Positions 34,211 to 41,821 of a stretch of DNA of 64,000 nt are shown here, piece by piece (the first letter of the stretch is position 1; each line of letters opens with the position of its first letter). A model generated the notes under the pieces. It was not told where the DNA came from, did no database searches, and saw nothing but the letters and a program-made list of their open reading frames with translations. Source of the stretch: Streptomyces sp. NBC_00273. Lineage in GTDB: Bacteria; Actinomycetota; Actinomycetes; Streptomycetales; Streptomycetaceae. A program made the position numbers and the translations under genes. Location of the stretch: the NCBI RefSeq assembly GCF_036178145.1, contig NZ_CP108067.1, positions 5,766,001 through 5,830,000 of the forward strand. The letters are read 5' to 3'.

Positions 34211-34981
34211 TCAGCGCACGCGGGCGCGCAGTTCCATCGCTCCGCGCGCGGTCGCCTCGCTCTCGTACACCTCGCACATGTGCCGCCCGTCGGGCGTCGC
34301 CGTGTGCTCGACCTCCCACAGGCTGATCTCGGTCCCGTCCAACAGGACGAAGGCGTGCTCGTACAGGCTGAAGCCCGCTCCCCGCCCGTCCGCGAGGCAC
34401 TGCCGCGCGCCGAACGCCTGCGTGATCTGGTGCGCGTACGCCGACCGCAGCAGCGTCGCCACCCGCTCGCCCGGCCGGTCGACGTTCTCCGCGCGCCGCA
34501 GCACCCGCCGGGCGTGGTCCGCGGAGTCCTCCACCGCGTACTCCCGGTGCCGCCGCACCGGGGCCGGGGTCGCGTACAGCGCGCTCAGCAGCGCCATGCC
34601 GCCCTCCGGCTCGTCCTCGCCCGGCACCAGCACCGGATCGGGGGACGCCCCGGCCGACGCCTCGCCGAACAGCCGGGTCACGGCCAGGCAGGTCTCCGCC
34701 TTGCTCGCGAAGACCTCGTGCCGGACGGTCCGGTCGCCCTCCAGCCGGTAGGCCAGCTCCCACAGCGAGACCGAACCGCCGTCGGTCAGCAGATAGGTGT
34801 GCCGGTGGGTCTCCCGCCAGATGCCCGCCTCCGGGCTGTGGTGGGTGGTGTAGAGCGAAGAGCTGTGGGCGAGCGCCGTACCGAGGCGCTCGACGAGCCT
34901 GTCCGGCAGGTCGAAGGAGTTGAGGGCGCGGCCGAGGAGTCGTTCGAGGTGCGCCTCGGTTGTCTCGTACGGATCGCTCAA
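34211..34981 (-). CDS. DUF6227-like cytoplasmic protein
   Basis: The product is 256 residues, soluble and without a signal peptide. The start MSDPYETTEAHLERLLGRA and the repeated phrase LWELxx...HEV/YExE match my memory of the Streptomyces DUF6227 family. The two halves look related (LLTDGGSVSLWELAYRLEG against VLLDGTEISLWEVEHTATP), an internal duplication. The function is unknown. The gene ends 87 bases from the small membrane gene on the other strand; the 192-base gap upstream is shared with the VKOR gene. Confidence 0.65.
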   Translation of the reverse strand: MSDPYETTEAHLERLLGRALNSFDLPDRLVERLGTALAHSSSLYTTHHSPEAGIWRETHRHTYLLTDGGSVSLWELAYRLEGDRTVRHEVFASKAETCLAVTRLFGEASAGASPDPVLVPGEDEPEGGMALLSALYATPAPVRRHREYAVEDSADHARRVLRRAENVDRPGERVATLLRSAYAHQITQAFGARQCLADGRGAGFSLYEHAFVLLDGTEISLWEVEHTATPDGRHMCEVYESEATARGAMELRARVR

Positions 34982-35173
34982 GGTGGGTCTCCAGGCCGTC
35001 GCAGCTTGTCACTTCGCGGAAGCTCAACGTAACCCCTGGTTCTGACATCACGTCCGGGGTTCGGTAAAACGTCCGGGAAGCATCGGAGGTTCCCGCCACA
35101 CCTTCAGGTCAACTTGCGTACGGATGCGCATGGTTGGGCACGGTCTGGGGCGAAGCGCGGGACTATGGGCCAC

Positions 35174-35815
35174 ATGGCAACGAATACAGTGGGCCTTCCG
35201 CGTCAGCAGGTACGGCCCCGCAGCGGACACGAGGGCGAACAGAACGCAGCGCCGAGGGGGTTGGCCTGGCTGCTGGCCGTCACCGGGGCGGCCGGGCTGC
35301 TGGCCTCGTGGGTGATCACCCTCGACAAGTTCCTCCTGCTGGAGGACCCGGACTTCAAGCCCGCGTGCAGTCTCAACCCGGTCGTCTCCTGCGGCAGCGT
35401 GATGGCGAGCGAGCAGGCGGCGGCCTTCGGCTTCCCCAATCCGATGCTGGGGCTCGTCGCGTACGCCGTCGTGGTCTGCGTCGGCGCGGGCCTGCTGGCC
35501 GGTGCCCGCTACCGCGGCTGGTTCTGGCTCGGACTGAACGCCGGCACGCTCGTCGGCGTCGGCTTCTGCAGCTGGTTGATGGTCCAGTCGCTCTACGAGA
35601 TCAACGCGCTCTGCCTGTGGTGCTGCCTGGCCTGGGTCGCGACCCTGCTGATGTTCTGGGCGGTCACCGCGCACAACGTCCGTACGCGCGCCCTGCCCGC
35701 CCCCGGCCCGCTGCGGGTCTTCTTCGCCGAATTCGGCTGGGCCCCGCCGGCCCTGCACATCGGAGTGATCGGCATGCTGGTCCTCACCCGCTGGTGGGAC
35801 TTCTGGACCGGCTGA
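35174..35815 (+). CDS. Vitamin K epoxide reductase (VKOR) family membrane protein
   Basis: VKOR proteins keep disulphide-bond formation running outside the cell by passing electrons to quinones. The product is 213 residues with about four to five hydrophobic helices. The Cys pair CSLNPVVSC (periplasmic) and the active CLWC (about 163-166) are both present. The start ATG 35174 (MATNTVGL) follows a weak ribosome site; an ATG 9 bases earlier is an alternative. A strong terminator follows at 35837. Confidence 0.9.
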   Translation: MATNTVGLPRQQVRPRSGHEGEQNAAPRGLAWLLAVTGAAGLLASWVITLDKFLLLEDPDFKPACSLNPVVSCGSVMASEQAAAFGFPNPMLGLVAYAVVVCVGAGLLAGARYRGWFWLGLNAGTLVGVGFCSWLMVQSLYEINALCLWCCLAWVATLLMFWAVTAHNVRTRALPAPGPLRVFFAEFGWAPPALHIGVIGMLVLTRWWDFWTG

Positions 35816-35836
35816 CCGCCGGGGGCGGAACGCGAA

Positions 35837-35871
35837 GAGGGCCCCGGCGGCTGGACGCCGCCGGGGCCCTC
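35837..35871 (+). terminator. VKOR terminator
   Basis: A perfect 15-bp stem (35837-35851 and 35857-35871) with loop TGGAC lies between the VKOR gene and the convergent rodlin gene. It may serve both. Confidence 0.85.
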
Positions 35872-35930
35872 GTCATTCACTCCACAGGCTCAGCGGCCCG
35901 CGATCACCCGAAGGGCGGAGGAGCTGGAAA

Positions 35931-36341
35931 TCAGCTGCCGCTCGAGACGTTGCCCGAGAGGACCGGGATGTTGTCCAGGATGTGCGAGAGCGGCTCGTCA
36001 CCCTTGGCCTGGGTGGAGTTCTCGGTGCACTGCTGGTTCTGCGGGTTGGACAGGACGTTGATGTCCTGGACGCCGATGTTGAGCGCGGCGATCAGCGACT
36101 GGGCGTTGACCTTCGCCGGCAGGCCGATGCAGGGCTTGTTGAGGGTGCCCTGGACCAGGCTGAGCTGCGGGCTCATGTCGCCGTGGGTCTTCTGGTTGCC
36201 GTAGATCTGCTGGGCACCGTTGCCGTTGACGGTGTTGACCCCGTTGTCGTTGCCGATGGCCATGGCCGGGGCCGCGGCAGCAGCGCCCGCGCCGATCGCA
36301 ACGGCGGAGACCGCGGCGGCGGTCATGAACTTCTTGAACAT
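35931..36341 (-). CDS. Rodlin, aerial-hypha surface protein
   Basis: Rodlins assemble with chaplins into the paired rodlets on the hydrophobic coat of aerial hyphae and spores. The product is 136 residues with a signal peptide (residues 1-28) and the mature start [17 protein letters not shown]. The phrases [24 protein letters not shown] and [14 protein letters not shown] are family signatures, with two Cys. It is very like the second rodlin at 39931. A BldN-type promoter lies upstream. Confidence 0.93.
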   Translation of the reverse strand: MFKKFMTAAAVSAVAIGAGAAAAAPAMAIGNDNGVNTVNGNGAQQIYGNQKTHGDMSPQLSLVQGTLNKPCIGLPAKVNAQSLIAALNIGVQDINVLSNPQNQQCTENSTQAKGDEPLSHILDNIPVLSGNVSSGS

Positions 36342-36386
36342 CTTGTTCCTTCTGTCGCACGAGTGCCCGCTGATGGAGCGCCCTGG

Positions 36387-36415
36387 TCAACTGCCCGACC
36401 AGGTGGTTGGTTCCG
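36387..36415 (-). promoter_or_regulatory. BldN-type promoter of the first rodlin
   Basis: Read on the minus strand: CGGAAC (36410-36415), 17 bases, AGTTGA (36387-36392). It matches the BldN consensus form CGTAAC-N16/17-CGTTGA at most positions. The upstream 16 bases (GTGAAGCC.CG.AACC) are almost identical to those of the other rodlin. Confidence 0.6.
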
Positions 36416-36562
36416 CGGCTTCACTCAAACGGCCTGCGCGTGTCGAGGATTTCCCCGGCCCGGGTGAGTGGCCTCCGGACGCCTGCGCGAAGCCCGTACG
36501 CAGCCAGCATCGTCCGGGACTCCGGTTGCGCTCCGTGCGGGGCGTTCGCACGGTGGGTGAGT

Positions 36563-36585
36563 AAGCGGACTGTTTCAGTCCGCTT
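36563..36585 (+). promoter_or_regulatory. Leader hairpin before the Pro-rich secreted protein
   Basis: AAGCGGACTG-TTT-CAGTCCGCTT is a perfect 10-bp stem ending 28 bases before the ATG at 36614. It may stabilise the message, attenuate it or be an operator. The rest of the 272-base divergent gap shows no gene. Confidence 0.5.
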
Positions 36586-36613
36586 TCGTGTCCCCACCGC
36601 GTAAGGAACATCC

Positions 36614-37123
36614 ATGCACCGCACGAAGCCGTCCCGCGCCCGCCTCCTCGTCCCGTCGGCCCTCGCCGTCGTCATACTGTCCGGCGCGGCTGCCCCGGCG
36701 GGCGCCGCGGAGGGCGACGGCTCTGCGGCCGTGAGCGGTCGAGTCGCCTCCGTCCAGCGCCAGGTCAAGAAGATCGAGCAGCGCGCCAAGGCCGGTCCGA
36801 TCGACGACCTCCTGGCGGGGCTCAGCAAGACGCTGCAGGACCTCCTCGCCTCCGTCGGGGGTCTGCTGCCCGGCGGGGTGACGCTGCCGCCGATCGAGCT
36901 GCCGAAGCTGCCGGAGATCAAACTCCCCGAGCTTCCCGACCTGTCGGGCCTCATCCCCGAGCTGCCGCCGGTGGAAGTGCCGCCGGTCGAGGGGCTGGTG
37001 CCGGAACTGCCCGCGGTCCCCGAGGTTCCGACGGTTCCCGAGCTTCCCGTGACCCCGACGGTGCCCGAGGTCCCCGTGACCCCGACGGTCCCCGAGGTCC
37101 CGGCCCTTCCTGCCGTCCCGTAG
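36614..37123 (+). CDS. Secreted Pro/Val/Glu-repeat protein
   Basis: The product is 169 residues. A signal peptide (1-31) is followed by a short coiled segment (VASVQRQVKKIEQRAKAG) and an LLAGLSKTLQDLLASVGGLL helix. The last 90 residues are short repeats of xPE(L/V)P and PTVPEVP type. Such sequences usually form extended wall-spanning stalks. Its place inside the coat cluster suggests a surface role. No sorting motif is present. Confidence 0.7.
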   Translation: MHRTKPSRARLLVPSALAVVILSGAAAPAGAAEGDGSAAVSGRVASVQRQVKKIEQRAKAGPIDDLLAGLSKTLQDLLASVGGLLPGGVTLPPIELPKLPEIKLPELPDLSGLIPELPPVEVPPVEGLVPELPAVPEVPTVPELPVTPTVPEVPVTPTVPEVPALPAVP

Positions 37124-37276
37124 GAGCGGTTGCGGACCGAACCCGGGTGATGGTTACGACAATTGAGCCGAACAGGTCTCATCGTGCGCGTGGCCGTGTC
37201 GTCTGGGAAGCTGGACCGTTTCGCTCGGTGTGAGCCCCGGTTCGGGGCAGAACGTCGAACAGAAGGTGCACTTCCC

Positions 37277-37516
37277 ATGAACTCTGCCAAGAAGGCCGCC
37301 CTGGTCCTGGCCACCGCTGGTCTCGCTGCGGCCGGTGCCGCCGGCTCCGCCGCCGCCGACTCGTCGGCCGAGGGTGCGGCCGTGGGTTCCCCCGGCGTCC
37401 TCTCCGGCAACCTGGCCCAGGTGCCGGTGCACGTTCCGGTCAACGTCTGCGGCAACAGCGTGAACATCGTCGGCCTGCTGAACCCCGCGTTCGGCAACGT
37501 CTGCGTCAACAACTGA
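37277..37516 (+). CDS. Short chaplin
   Basis: Chaplins self-assemble into amyloid fibres that make aerial structures hydrophobic. The product is 79 residues with a signal peptide (1-27) and one chaplin domain: SPGVLSGNLAQVPVHVPVN, then CGNSVNIVGLLNPAFGNVC. The two Cys form the usual disulphide. It lacks a sorting signal, so it is of the short, ChpD-H-like class. The ATG has AAGG about 9 bases upstream. Confidence 0.93.
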   Translation: MNSAKKAALVLATAGLAAAGAAGSAAADSSAEGAAVGSPGVLSGNLAQVPVHVPVNVCGNSVNIVGLLNPAFGNVCVNN

Positions 37517-37531
37517 CGTCGGCCGAACAAC

Positions 37532-37573
37532 CGACTGTGGGCGCCCCGGCCTCGCCGGTGGCGCCCACAGTCG
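37532..37573 (+). terminator. Terminator after the short chaplin
   Basis: A perfect 14-bp outer stem (37532-37545 and 37560-37573) has further CCGG pairing inside the loop. It lies 15 bases after the chaplin stop. Confidence 0.8.
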
Positions 37574-37600
37574 TGTCGGCGGGTGTTCAGCCGGGACGGT

Positions 37601-37945
37601 TCACTGACCGCCGTTGAGCTTCACGCCGCCGAGCATGGGGGACGCCTGGGTGGCGCCGTTCGCGAGGCCGAGCACGGTGCCGGGCACGTCGTTGCGGACC
37701 TTGTTCACCTTCTGGGCGGTACCCACGACCTTGTTGAGGGTGTCTCCCTGTTCCGCCAGCCCGTTGCCCACGGTCTGCGGCAGCGACTCGGAGACGGGCC
37801 CGACGGAGTTCAGCGTCTCGGTCACCCCGCCGGTCAGGCTCATGGGGGGCATCGCGGCCGTGGTCTCGGCGGCGAAGGCGGTGGTGGAGGCGCCGAGCGC
37901 GGCGACGGAGCCGACGACGACAGCGGCGACCTTCGTGAGCTTCAT
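37601..37945 (-). CDS. Small secreted protein of the coat cluster
   Basis: The product is 114 residues. A signal peptide (1-25, KLTKVAAVVVGSVAALG) is followed by a Gly/Asn/Gln-rich amphipathic mature part without Cys (SLTGGVTETLNSVGPVSESLP). The Gly/Asn-rich composition is like small secreted Streptomyces surface proteins. The family is not recognised. It lies between chaplin genes, opposite in direction to the first. Confidence 0.6.
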   Translation of the reverse strand: MKLTKVAAVVVGSVAALGASTTAFAAETTAAMPPMSLTGGVTETLNSVGPVSESLPQTVGNGLAEQGDTLNKVVGTAQKVNKVRNDVPGTVLGLANGATQASPMLGGVKLNGGQ

Positions 37946-38067
37946 TATCGAAATCCTCTTCTTTCGTGGACAGAGGCGTCAGTGGCCACTTTCGCCCTGA
38001 GTAACGATTCCCCGCCGCTGCGGAAACGCGAACGCGCACGCGGTTAAAGGCGCGGGGGGGCATGACA

Positions 38068-38102
38068 GCGACCGGAGAATCCGACGAGGATTCTCCGGTC
38101 GC
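38068..38102 (-). terminator. Terminator after the long chaplin
   Basis: A perfect 15-bp stem (38068-38082 and 38088-38102, loop GACGA) lies about 38 bases after the long chaplin stop on the minus strand. The remainder of the gap 37946-38139 holds only this and the ACCGGT palindrome. Confidence 0.8.
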
Positions 38103-38116
38103 TACTTATTCTCATT

Positions 38117-38140
38117 ACCGGTAATACCGGTATTACCGGT
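38117..38140. repeat. Perfect 24-bp palindrome with ACCGGT three times
   Basis: ACCGGT occurs at 38117, 38126 and 38135, exactly 9 bases apart, with AAT and ATT between. The whole is self-complementary and touches the long chaplin stop codon. It may be a protein-binding site or part of the termination structure. Confidence 0.7.
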
Positions 38141-39324
38141 CAGGAGACGCGCGACCGCCGGTACAGAATCGCGCCGCCCAGGATCAGGGCGCTGGCCAGA
38201 GCCGCCGCGGCCGCGGGCTGGCCCGCGCCCGTCTCGGCCAGCACGGGCCCGGTCACGTGCGCCGGAGCGGGGGCCGGCGGCTGTACGGGCGCGGGCCCGG
38301 GGGCGGGGGCGGGGGTCGGCTGGGCCGTCACCGGGGGGAGGGCGACCGGGGCGTCACCGCCGGGGGCGGCCGGCGGCTGGTCCGCGGGCGGTACGACCGC
38401 GGGCGCGGGGGCCGGAGCCGGGTGCTCCACGGGCAGGCTGCCGTGCGGCGGCCCGGGCGCGGGCCCCTCCTCCATCACGGGAGGCGGTCCGGGCGCGGGG
38501 GCCGGCAGCGTGTGCGGAGCCTCCTCGCCCGGTGCCGGTGCCGGTGCCGGTGCGGGAAGCGTGTGCGGGGCCTCCTCGACCGGGGGCTGCGGCGCGGGGG
38601 GTGCCGGCGGCGCCTCGGGCGGTGGCGCGGGCGCCTCCTGGGCCGGTTGCGGGGTGGGCAGCGGGGCCGGGTGCTCCTCCACCGGTTCCGGCTTGGGGTG
38701 GGGCCGCTCGGGCGCGGGGGGAGCGTGGTGCGCCGGCGGGGGCGGCGGCGTCGACTCGGGGTGGTCGTCGCACTCTTCCTTGCCCCGCTGCCCATCGGGG
38801 CCGTAGCCGCCTTCGTGGCGCGGCTCCTCCTGGCGCGGCTTCGCGTGCCGCGGCCCGTCCTGCCGGGGCTGCTCGTGCCGGGTCTGCGCCTGCGGGGTCC
38901 GTTCCTGCCCGGCTTGCTCGTGCCCGCCCGCGTGGCGCGGCGACCCGTGGCGCTGCTCCGGCACCGCGTGCCGGCCCTCGCGCTCGTCGAGGTAGCGCTC
39001 GAAGGCCCGGGCGTGCTCGGGGCTGAGGTAGCGCCCGTAGTCGTGGCCGGTGTCCGCGTGCGAACCGGTGTCGGTGACGCACGTGTTCCCCATCGCAGGG
39101 TTGAGCGCCGCACCGCCGTCCACGCTGTTGCCGCACACGTTCGGTGCGAAGGTGATCGGTACCGAGACGCTGTTGCCGGCCAGCACGCCCGGCGAATGCG
39201 AGGCCTCGGCGCTCGCCCCGTGGTGCGCGTAGGCCGCGCCGGTAGCGATCGACAACAGACTCGACGCGGCTGCCGCCGTGAGCATCCCCTTGCCCAGTAC
39301 CTGTCGGCTCAGTACCTGTCGCAT
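38140..39324 (-). CDS. Long chaplin, one chaplin domain, sortase-anchored
   Basis: The product is 394 residues. It has a signal peptide (1-33) and a single chaplin domain (about 44-85, SPGVLAGNSVSVPITFAPNVCGNS...NPAMGNTCV). A His/Arg/Glu/Gln-rich stretch and a very long Pro/Ala/Glu part follow. LAETG at 362-366, a hydrophobic helix and an RRSR tail form the sortase signal used in Streptomyces (LAxTG). Classical long chaplins (ChpA-C) carry two chaplin domains and a shorter tail, so this one is unusual. The ATG has GGGAAGGA just upstream. Confidence 0.85.
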   Translation of the reverse strand: MRQVLSRQVLGKGMLTAAAASSLLSIATGAAYAHHGASAEASHSPGVLAGNSVSVPITFAPNVCGNSVDGGAALNPAMGNTCVTDTGSHADTGHDYGRYLSPEHARAFERYLDEREGRHAVPEQRHGSPRHAGGHEQAGQERTPQAQTRHEQPRQDGPRHAKPRQEEPRHEGGYGPDGQRGKEECDDHPESTPPPPPAHHAPPAPERPHPKPEPVEEHPAPLPTPQPAQEAPAPPPEAPPAPPAPQPPVEEAPHTLPAPAPAPAPGEEAPHTLPAPAPGPPPVMEEGPAPGPPHGSLPVEHPAPAPAPAVVPPADQPPAAPGGDAPVALPPVTAQPTPAPAPGPAPVQPPAPAPAHVTGPVLAETGAGQPAAAAALASALILGGAILYRRSRVS

Positions 39325-39378
39325 GGGTCCTTCCCTGTCTACCGGCGCCACGGCCGGTGTGGAATCGGAGGCGGCCCC

Positions 39379-39400
39379 GGAGTGCACCGCCGTGCACTCC
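39379..39400 (-). terminator. Hairpin between the short and long chaplins
   Basis: A 9-bp stem (39379-39387 and 39392-39400, loop CGCC, plus-strand reading) lies inside a larger imperfect stem (CGGTGTGG...CCACACCG). It may end the short chaplin transcript or sit in the long chaplin leader. Confidence 0.6.
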
Positions 39401-39445
39401 GAGGCCACACCGAGGAGGCTTGCCCTTGCGGGCACAAGCGCTTCG

Positions 39446-39679
39446 TCAGGCGTTGACGCAGGTGTTGCCGAACGCCGGGTTCAGCAGCGCGATGATGTTC
39501 ACGGTGTTGCCGCAGACGTTGACCGGGACGTGCACCGGCACCTGGAGCAGGTTGCCGGACAGGACGCCGGGGGACCCGACGGCCTGTCCGCCGGCGGCCG
39601 CGTCGGCCATGGCGGGGGAGGCGGCACCGGCGAGCATGAGGGCGCCGGCGGCCAGCACCACTGCCTTCTTGTACGTCAT
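39446..39679 (-). CDS. Short chaplin
   Basis: The product is 77 residues. A signal peptide (1-26) is followed by a chaplin domain with GSPGVLSGNLLQVPVHVPVN and CGNTVNIIALLNPAFGNTC. It is close to the chaplin at 37277 but separately encoded. It has no sorting signal and assembles with the other coat proteins outside the cell. GGAAGGAAAG lies upstream of the ATG. Confidence 0.93.
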   Translation of the reverse strand: MTYKKAVVLAAGALMLAGAASPAMADAAAGGQAVGSPGVLSGNLLQVPVHVPVNVCGNTVNIIALLNPAFGNTCVNA

Positions 39680-39930
39680 TTTGATTTCTTTCCTTCCCGC
39701 AGGGGCGTGTCCACTGCAGAATTAACAACGAGCGGTTCGAGAAAAAGAAACCGCGCATTTTCGGCGGCCGGTCGGTAATTCACCCCGATGCTCGACCCGA
39801 AGTGCTGGTCGAATTCCCGGTGCCGGTGGATTCATATCGAAAATTCCGGGGCCGGGGGCGTCCCGGCTCCATATGCGGCGAGGCCGCCGCGACCCGGTGG
39901 GTGCGACGGCCTCGCTGGCGCGGGCCTCGG

Positions 39931-40341
39931 TCAGCTGCCGTTCGAGACGTTGCCGGAGAGGACCGGGATGTTGTCCAGGATGTGCGACAGGGCCTCGTCG
40001 CCCTTGGCCTGGGTGGAGTTCTCGGTGCACTGCTGGTTCTGCGGGCTGGACAGGACGGGGATGTCCTGGACACCGACGTTGATCAGGGCCAGCACGGACT
40101 GCACGTTGGCCTTCGCGGGCAGGGCGATGCAGGGCTTGTTGAAGGAGCCCTGGATGAGCGCCATCTGCGGGCTCATGTTGCCGTAGGTGGCCTGGTTGCC
40201 GTAGATCTGCGCGGCACCGTTGCCCTGGACGGTGTTGACGCCGTTGTCGTTCCCGATCGCCATCGCCTGCGGGGCCATGGCGGCGCCGATGCCCACGACC
40301 GAGGCGGCAACCGCGGCCGAGGCCATCATCTTCTTGATCAT
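39931..40341 (-). CDS. Rodlin, aerial-hypha surface protein
   Basis: The product is 136 residues with a signal peptide (1-29). The mature start [15 protein letters not shown] and the [23 protein letters not shown] segment match the other rodlin at 35931, so they are likely duplicates. ATG 40341 has AAGGGA upstream; a longer frame from 40389 has no ribosome site. A BldN-type promoter is present upstream. Confidence 0.93.
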   Translation of the reverse strand: MIKKMMASAAVAASVVGIGAAMAPQAMAIGNDNGVNTVQGNGAAQIYGNQATYGNMSPQMALIQGSFNKPCIALPAKANVQSVLALINVGVQDIPVLSSPQNQQCTENSTQAKGDEALSHILDNIPVLSGNVSNGS

Positions 40342-40385
40342 TGTCGTCCCTTTTTTCAGGATTGCCCGGTAGTGGAGCACCCGGA

Positions 40386-40414
40386 TCAACGCCGCGGCCC
40401 CGGTTCGGGTTGCG
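40386..40414 (-). promoter_or_regulatory. BldN-type promoter of the second rodlin
   Basis: Read on the minus strand: CGCAAC (40409-40414), 17 bases, CGTTGA (40386-40391). The -10 is a perfect match and the -35 differs at one base from the BldN form CGTAAC-N16/17-CGTTGA. It starts about 45 bases before the ATG. The rest of the 369-base gap to 40711 has no gene. Confidence 0.65.
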
Positions 40415-40710
40415 TGGCTTCACCCGGATGCAGGCGTTTCGGGCGGTGCGGTTGACGGTCGGGCGCCGATGCGGGCGGTGTCGAACCGGGGGTTCGGCGG
40501 GGCGACCGCGTGCGCCGTGGGGCAGCAGGCGTTCACCGGCCCATTTCCTTTCGGTTCGAACGATGGTGCAACTCATAACGACCCGCCGGTTGCGAGGGTG
40601 CGTGCTATCGCCCAAAAGGCCGTACGAGCGAGTCCGGCGTGATTTCCCGCCCGATTTCTGCCAAAGTTCACTCCTGTTTTGGCCCCCTGATCGAAAATGG
40701 AGACAGGGTC

Positions 40711-41802
40711 ATGGGTTCCTCCCGCAGAATCCTCGGCACGCTCGGTCTGCTGTCCTGCCTCACCCTTTCCGTGAACACCCAGATGGCGGGGGCGGCGGCT
40801 CCTGCTCCGAAGGAGTTGCCCCGGGTTCCGTTCACCCAGCGTTACCAGGCCGTGCAGCACGGCGGGCTGGTGCGCGCCTCCAACTCCGGCATCAGCTGTC
40901 GCAAGGAGGAGTCCCCGCAGGCCGAGCCGTGCGCCGCGGTCAAGAAGGGCGCGGCGGGGGTCAACGGCGACTTCGAGATGTTCTACAGCGAGGTCGACGA
41001 GGATCCGGACACCTACAACTCCACCCGGGCCGAGCTCAAGGTCCCGCAGGGCGCGAAGGTCTCGTACGCCCGTCTCTACTGGGGCGGGAACCTGCGGGTG
41101 GGCGAGCAGAAGCCGCCGCGGGACAACGGCAGGGTGTTGGTCGCCGAGCCCGGCGGCGCGTACAAGGAGGTCCTCGCCGACACGGTGATGGGCCACCGCA
41201 CGGACGCGGGCAGCGATGCCTACCAAGCCTCCGCCGACGTGACCCCGCTGGTCCGCAACGGCGGCGCCGGCCTGTGGACGGTGGCCCAGCTCAACATCGC
41301 GATGGGGCACTCCGAGGTGGGGGCCTGGGGCGGCTGGACCCTGGTCGTCGCCTACGAGCACCCGAAGGAGCCGGTGCGTCGGATCTCGCTGTGGGACGGC
41401 TTCGAGTCGATCGCAGCCCGTGCCGGTGACGCGGTCGTCGAGGTCGAGGGCCTGGACGCGCCGGCCGGCTCCACGGGCCGGGTCGGGGTGGTCGGGTACG
41501 ACGGGGACCGGGGCACCCTCGGGGATTCACTCAACGTGACGGCCGACAGCGGTCGCCGGGTGAACCTCAGTAATGAAGAAAATCCTTCTAATGATGTTAT
41601 GAATTCCACGATCACGGAATTCGGAAATCAGTCGTTCGTGCGACAGCCCGAACATATGAATAATCTCGGATATGACGCGGACGTGTTCGACCTGAGTCCC
41701 GCCCTGTCCGGTGGTGCCCGCAGTCTGAGCTTCAGGTTCACGGGTGAAAGTCAGGGTCATTTCCTCGGTGTGCTCTTCGTTCAGACAGACGCGCGCCGCT
41801 GA
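40711..41802 (+). CDS. Secreted DUF3344-like protein, first gene of the polysaccharide cluster
   Basis: The product is 363 residues. A signal peptide (1-29) is followed by a beta-rich mature part with a Cys pair near 62 and 72 and repeats of LYWGG, GWTLVVAYE and SLWDGFE, the pattern of DUF3344 proteins. Such proteins often occur next to surface glycan genes; the function is unknown. ATG 40711 has GGAGACAGGG upstream; a longer frame begins at 40639 without a signal. It precedes the glycosyltransferase at 41822 by 19 bases. Confidence 0.65.
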   Translation: MGSSRRILGTLGLLSCLTLSVNTQMAGAAAPAPKELPRVPFTQRYQAVQHGGLVRASNSGISCRKEESPQAEPCAAVKKGAAGVNGDFEMFYSEVDEDPDTYNSTRAELKVPQGAKVSYARLYWGGNLRVGEQKPPRDNGRVLVAEPGGAYKEVLADTVMGHRTDAGSDAYQASADVTPLVRNGGAGLWTVAQLNIAMGHSEVGAWGGWTLVVAYEHPKEPVRRISLWDGFESIAARAGDAVVEVEGLDAPAGSTGRVGVVGYDGDRGTLGDSLNVTADSGRRVNLSNEENPSNDVMNSTITEFGNQSFVRQPEHMNNLGYDADVFDLSPALSGGARSLSFRFTGESQGHFLGVLFVQTDARR

Positions 41803-41821
41803 ACGTAGGAGACCGCTCCAC

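Noticed and set aside
40342..40710. Riboswitch before the DUF3344-like gene
   Set aside because: No known riboswitch motif or strong folded core was found; only a rodlin promoter on the other strand is supported.
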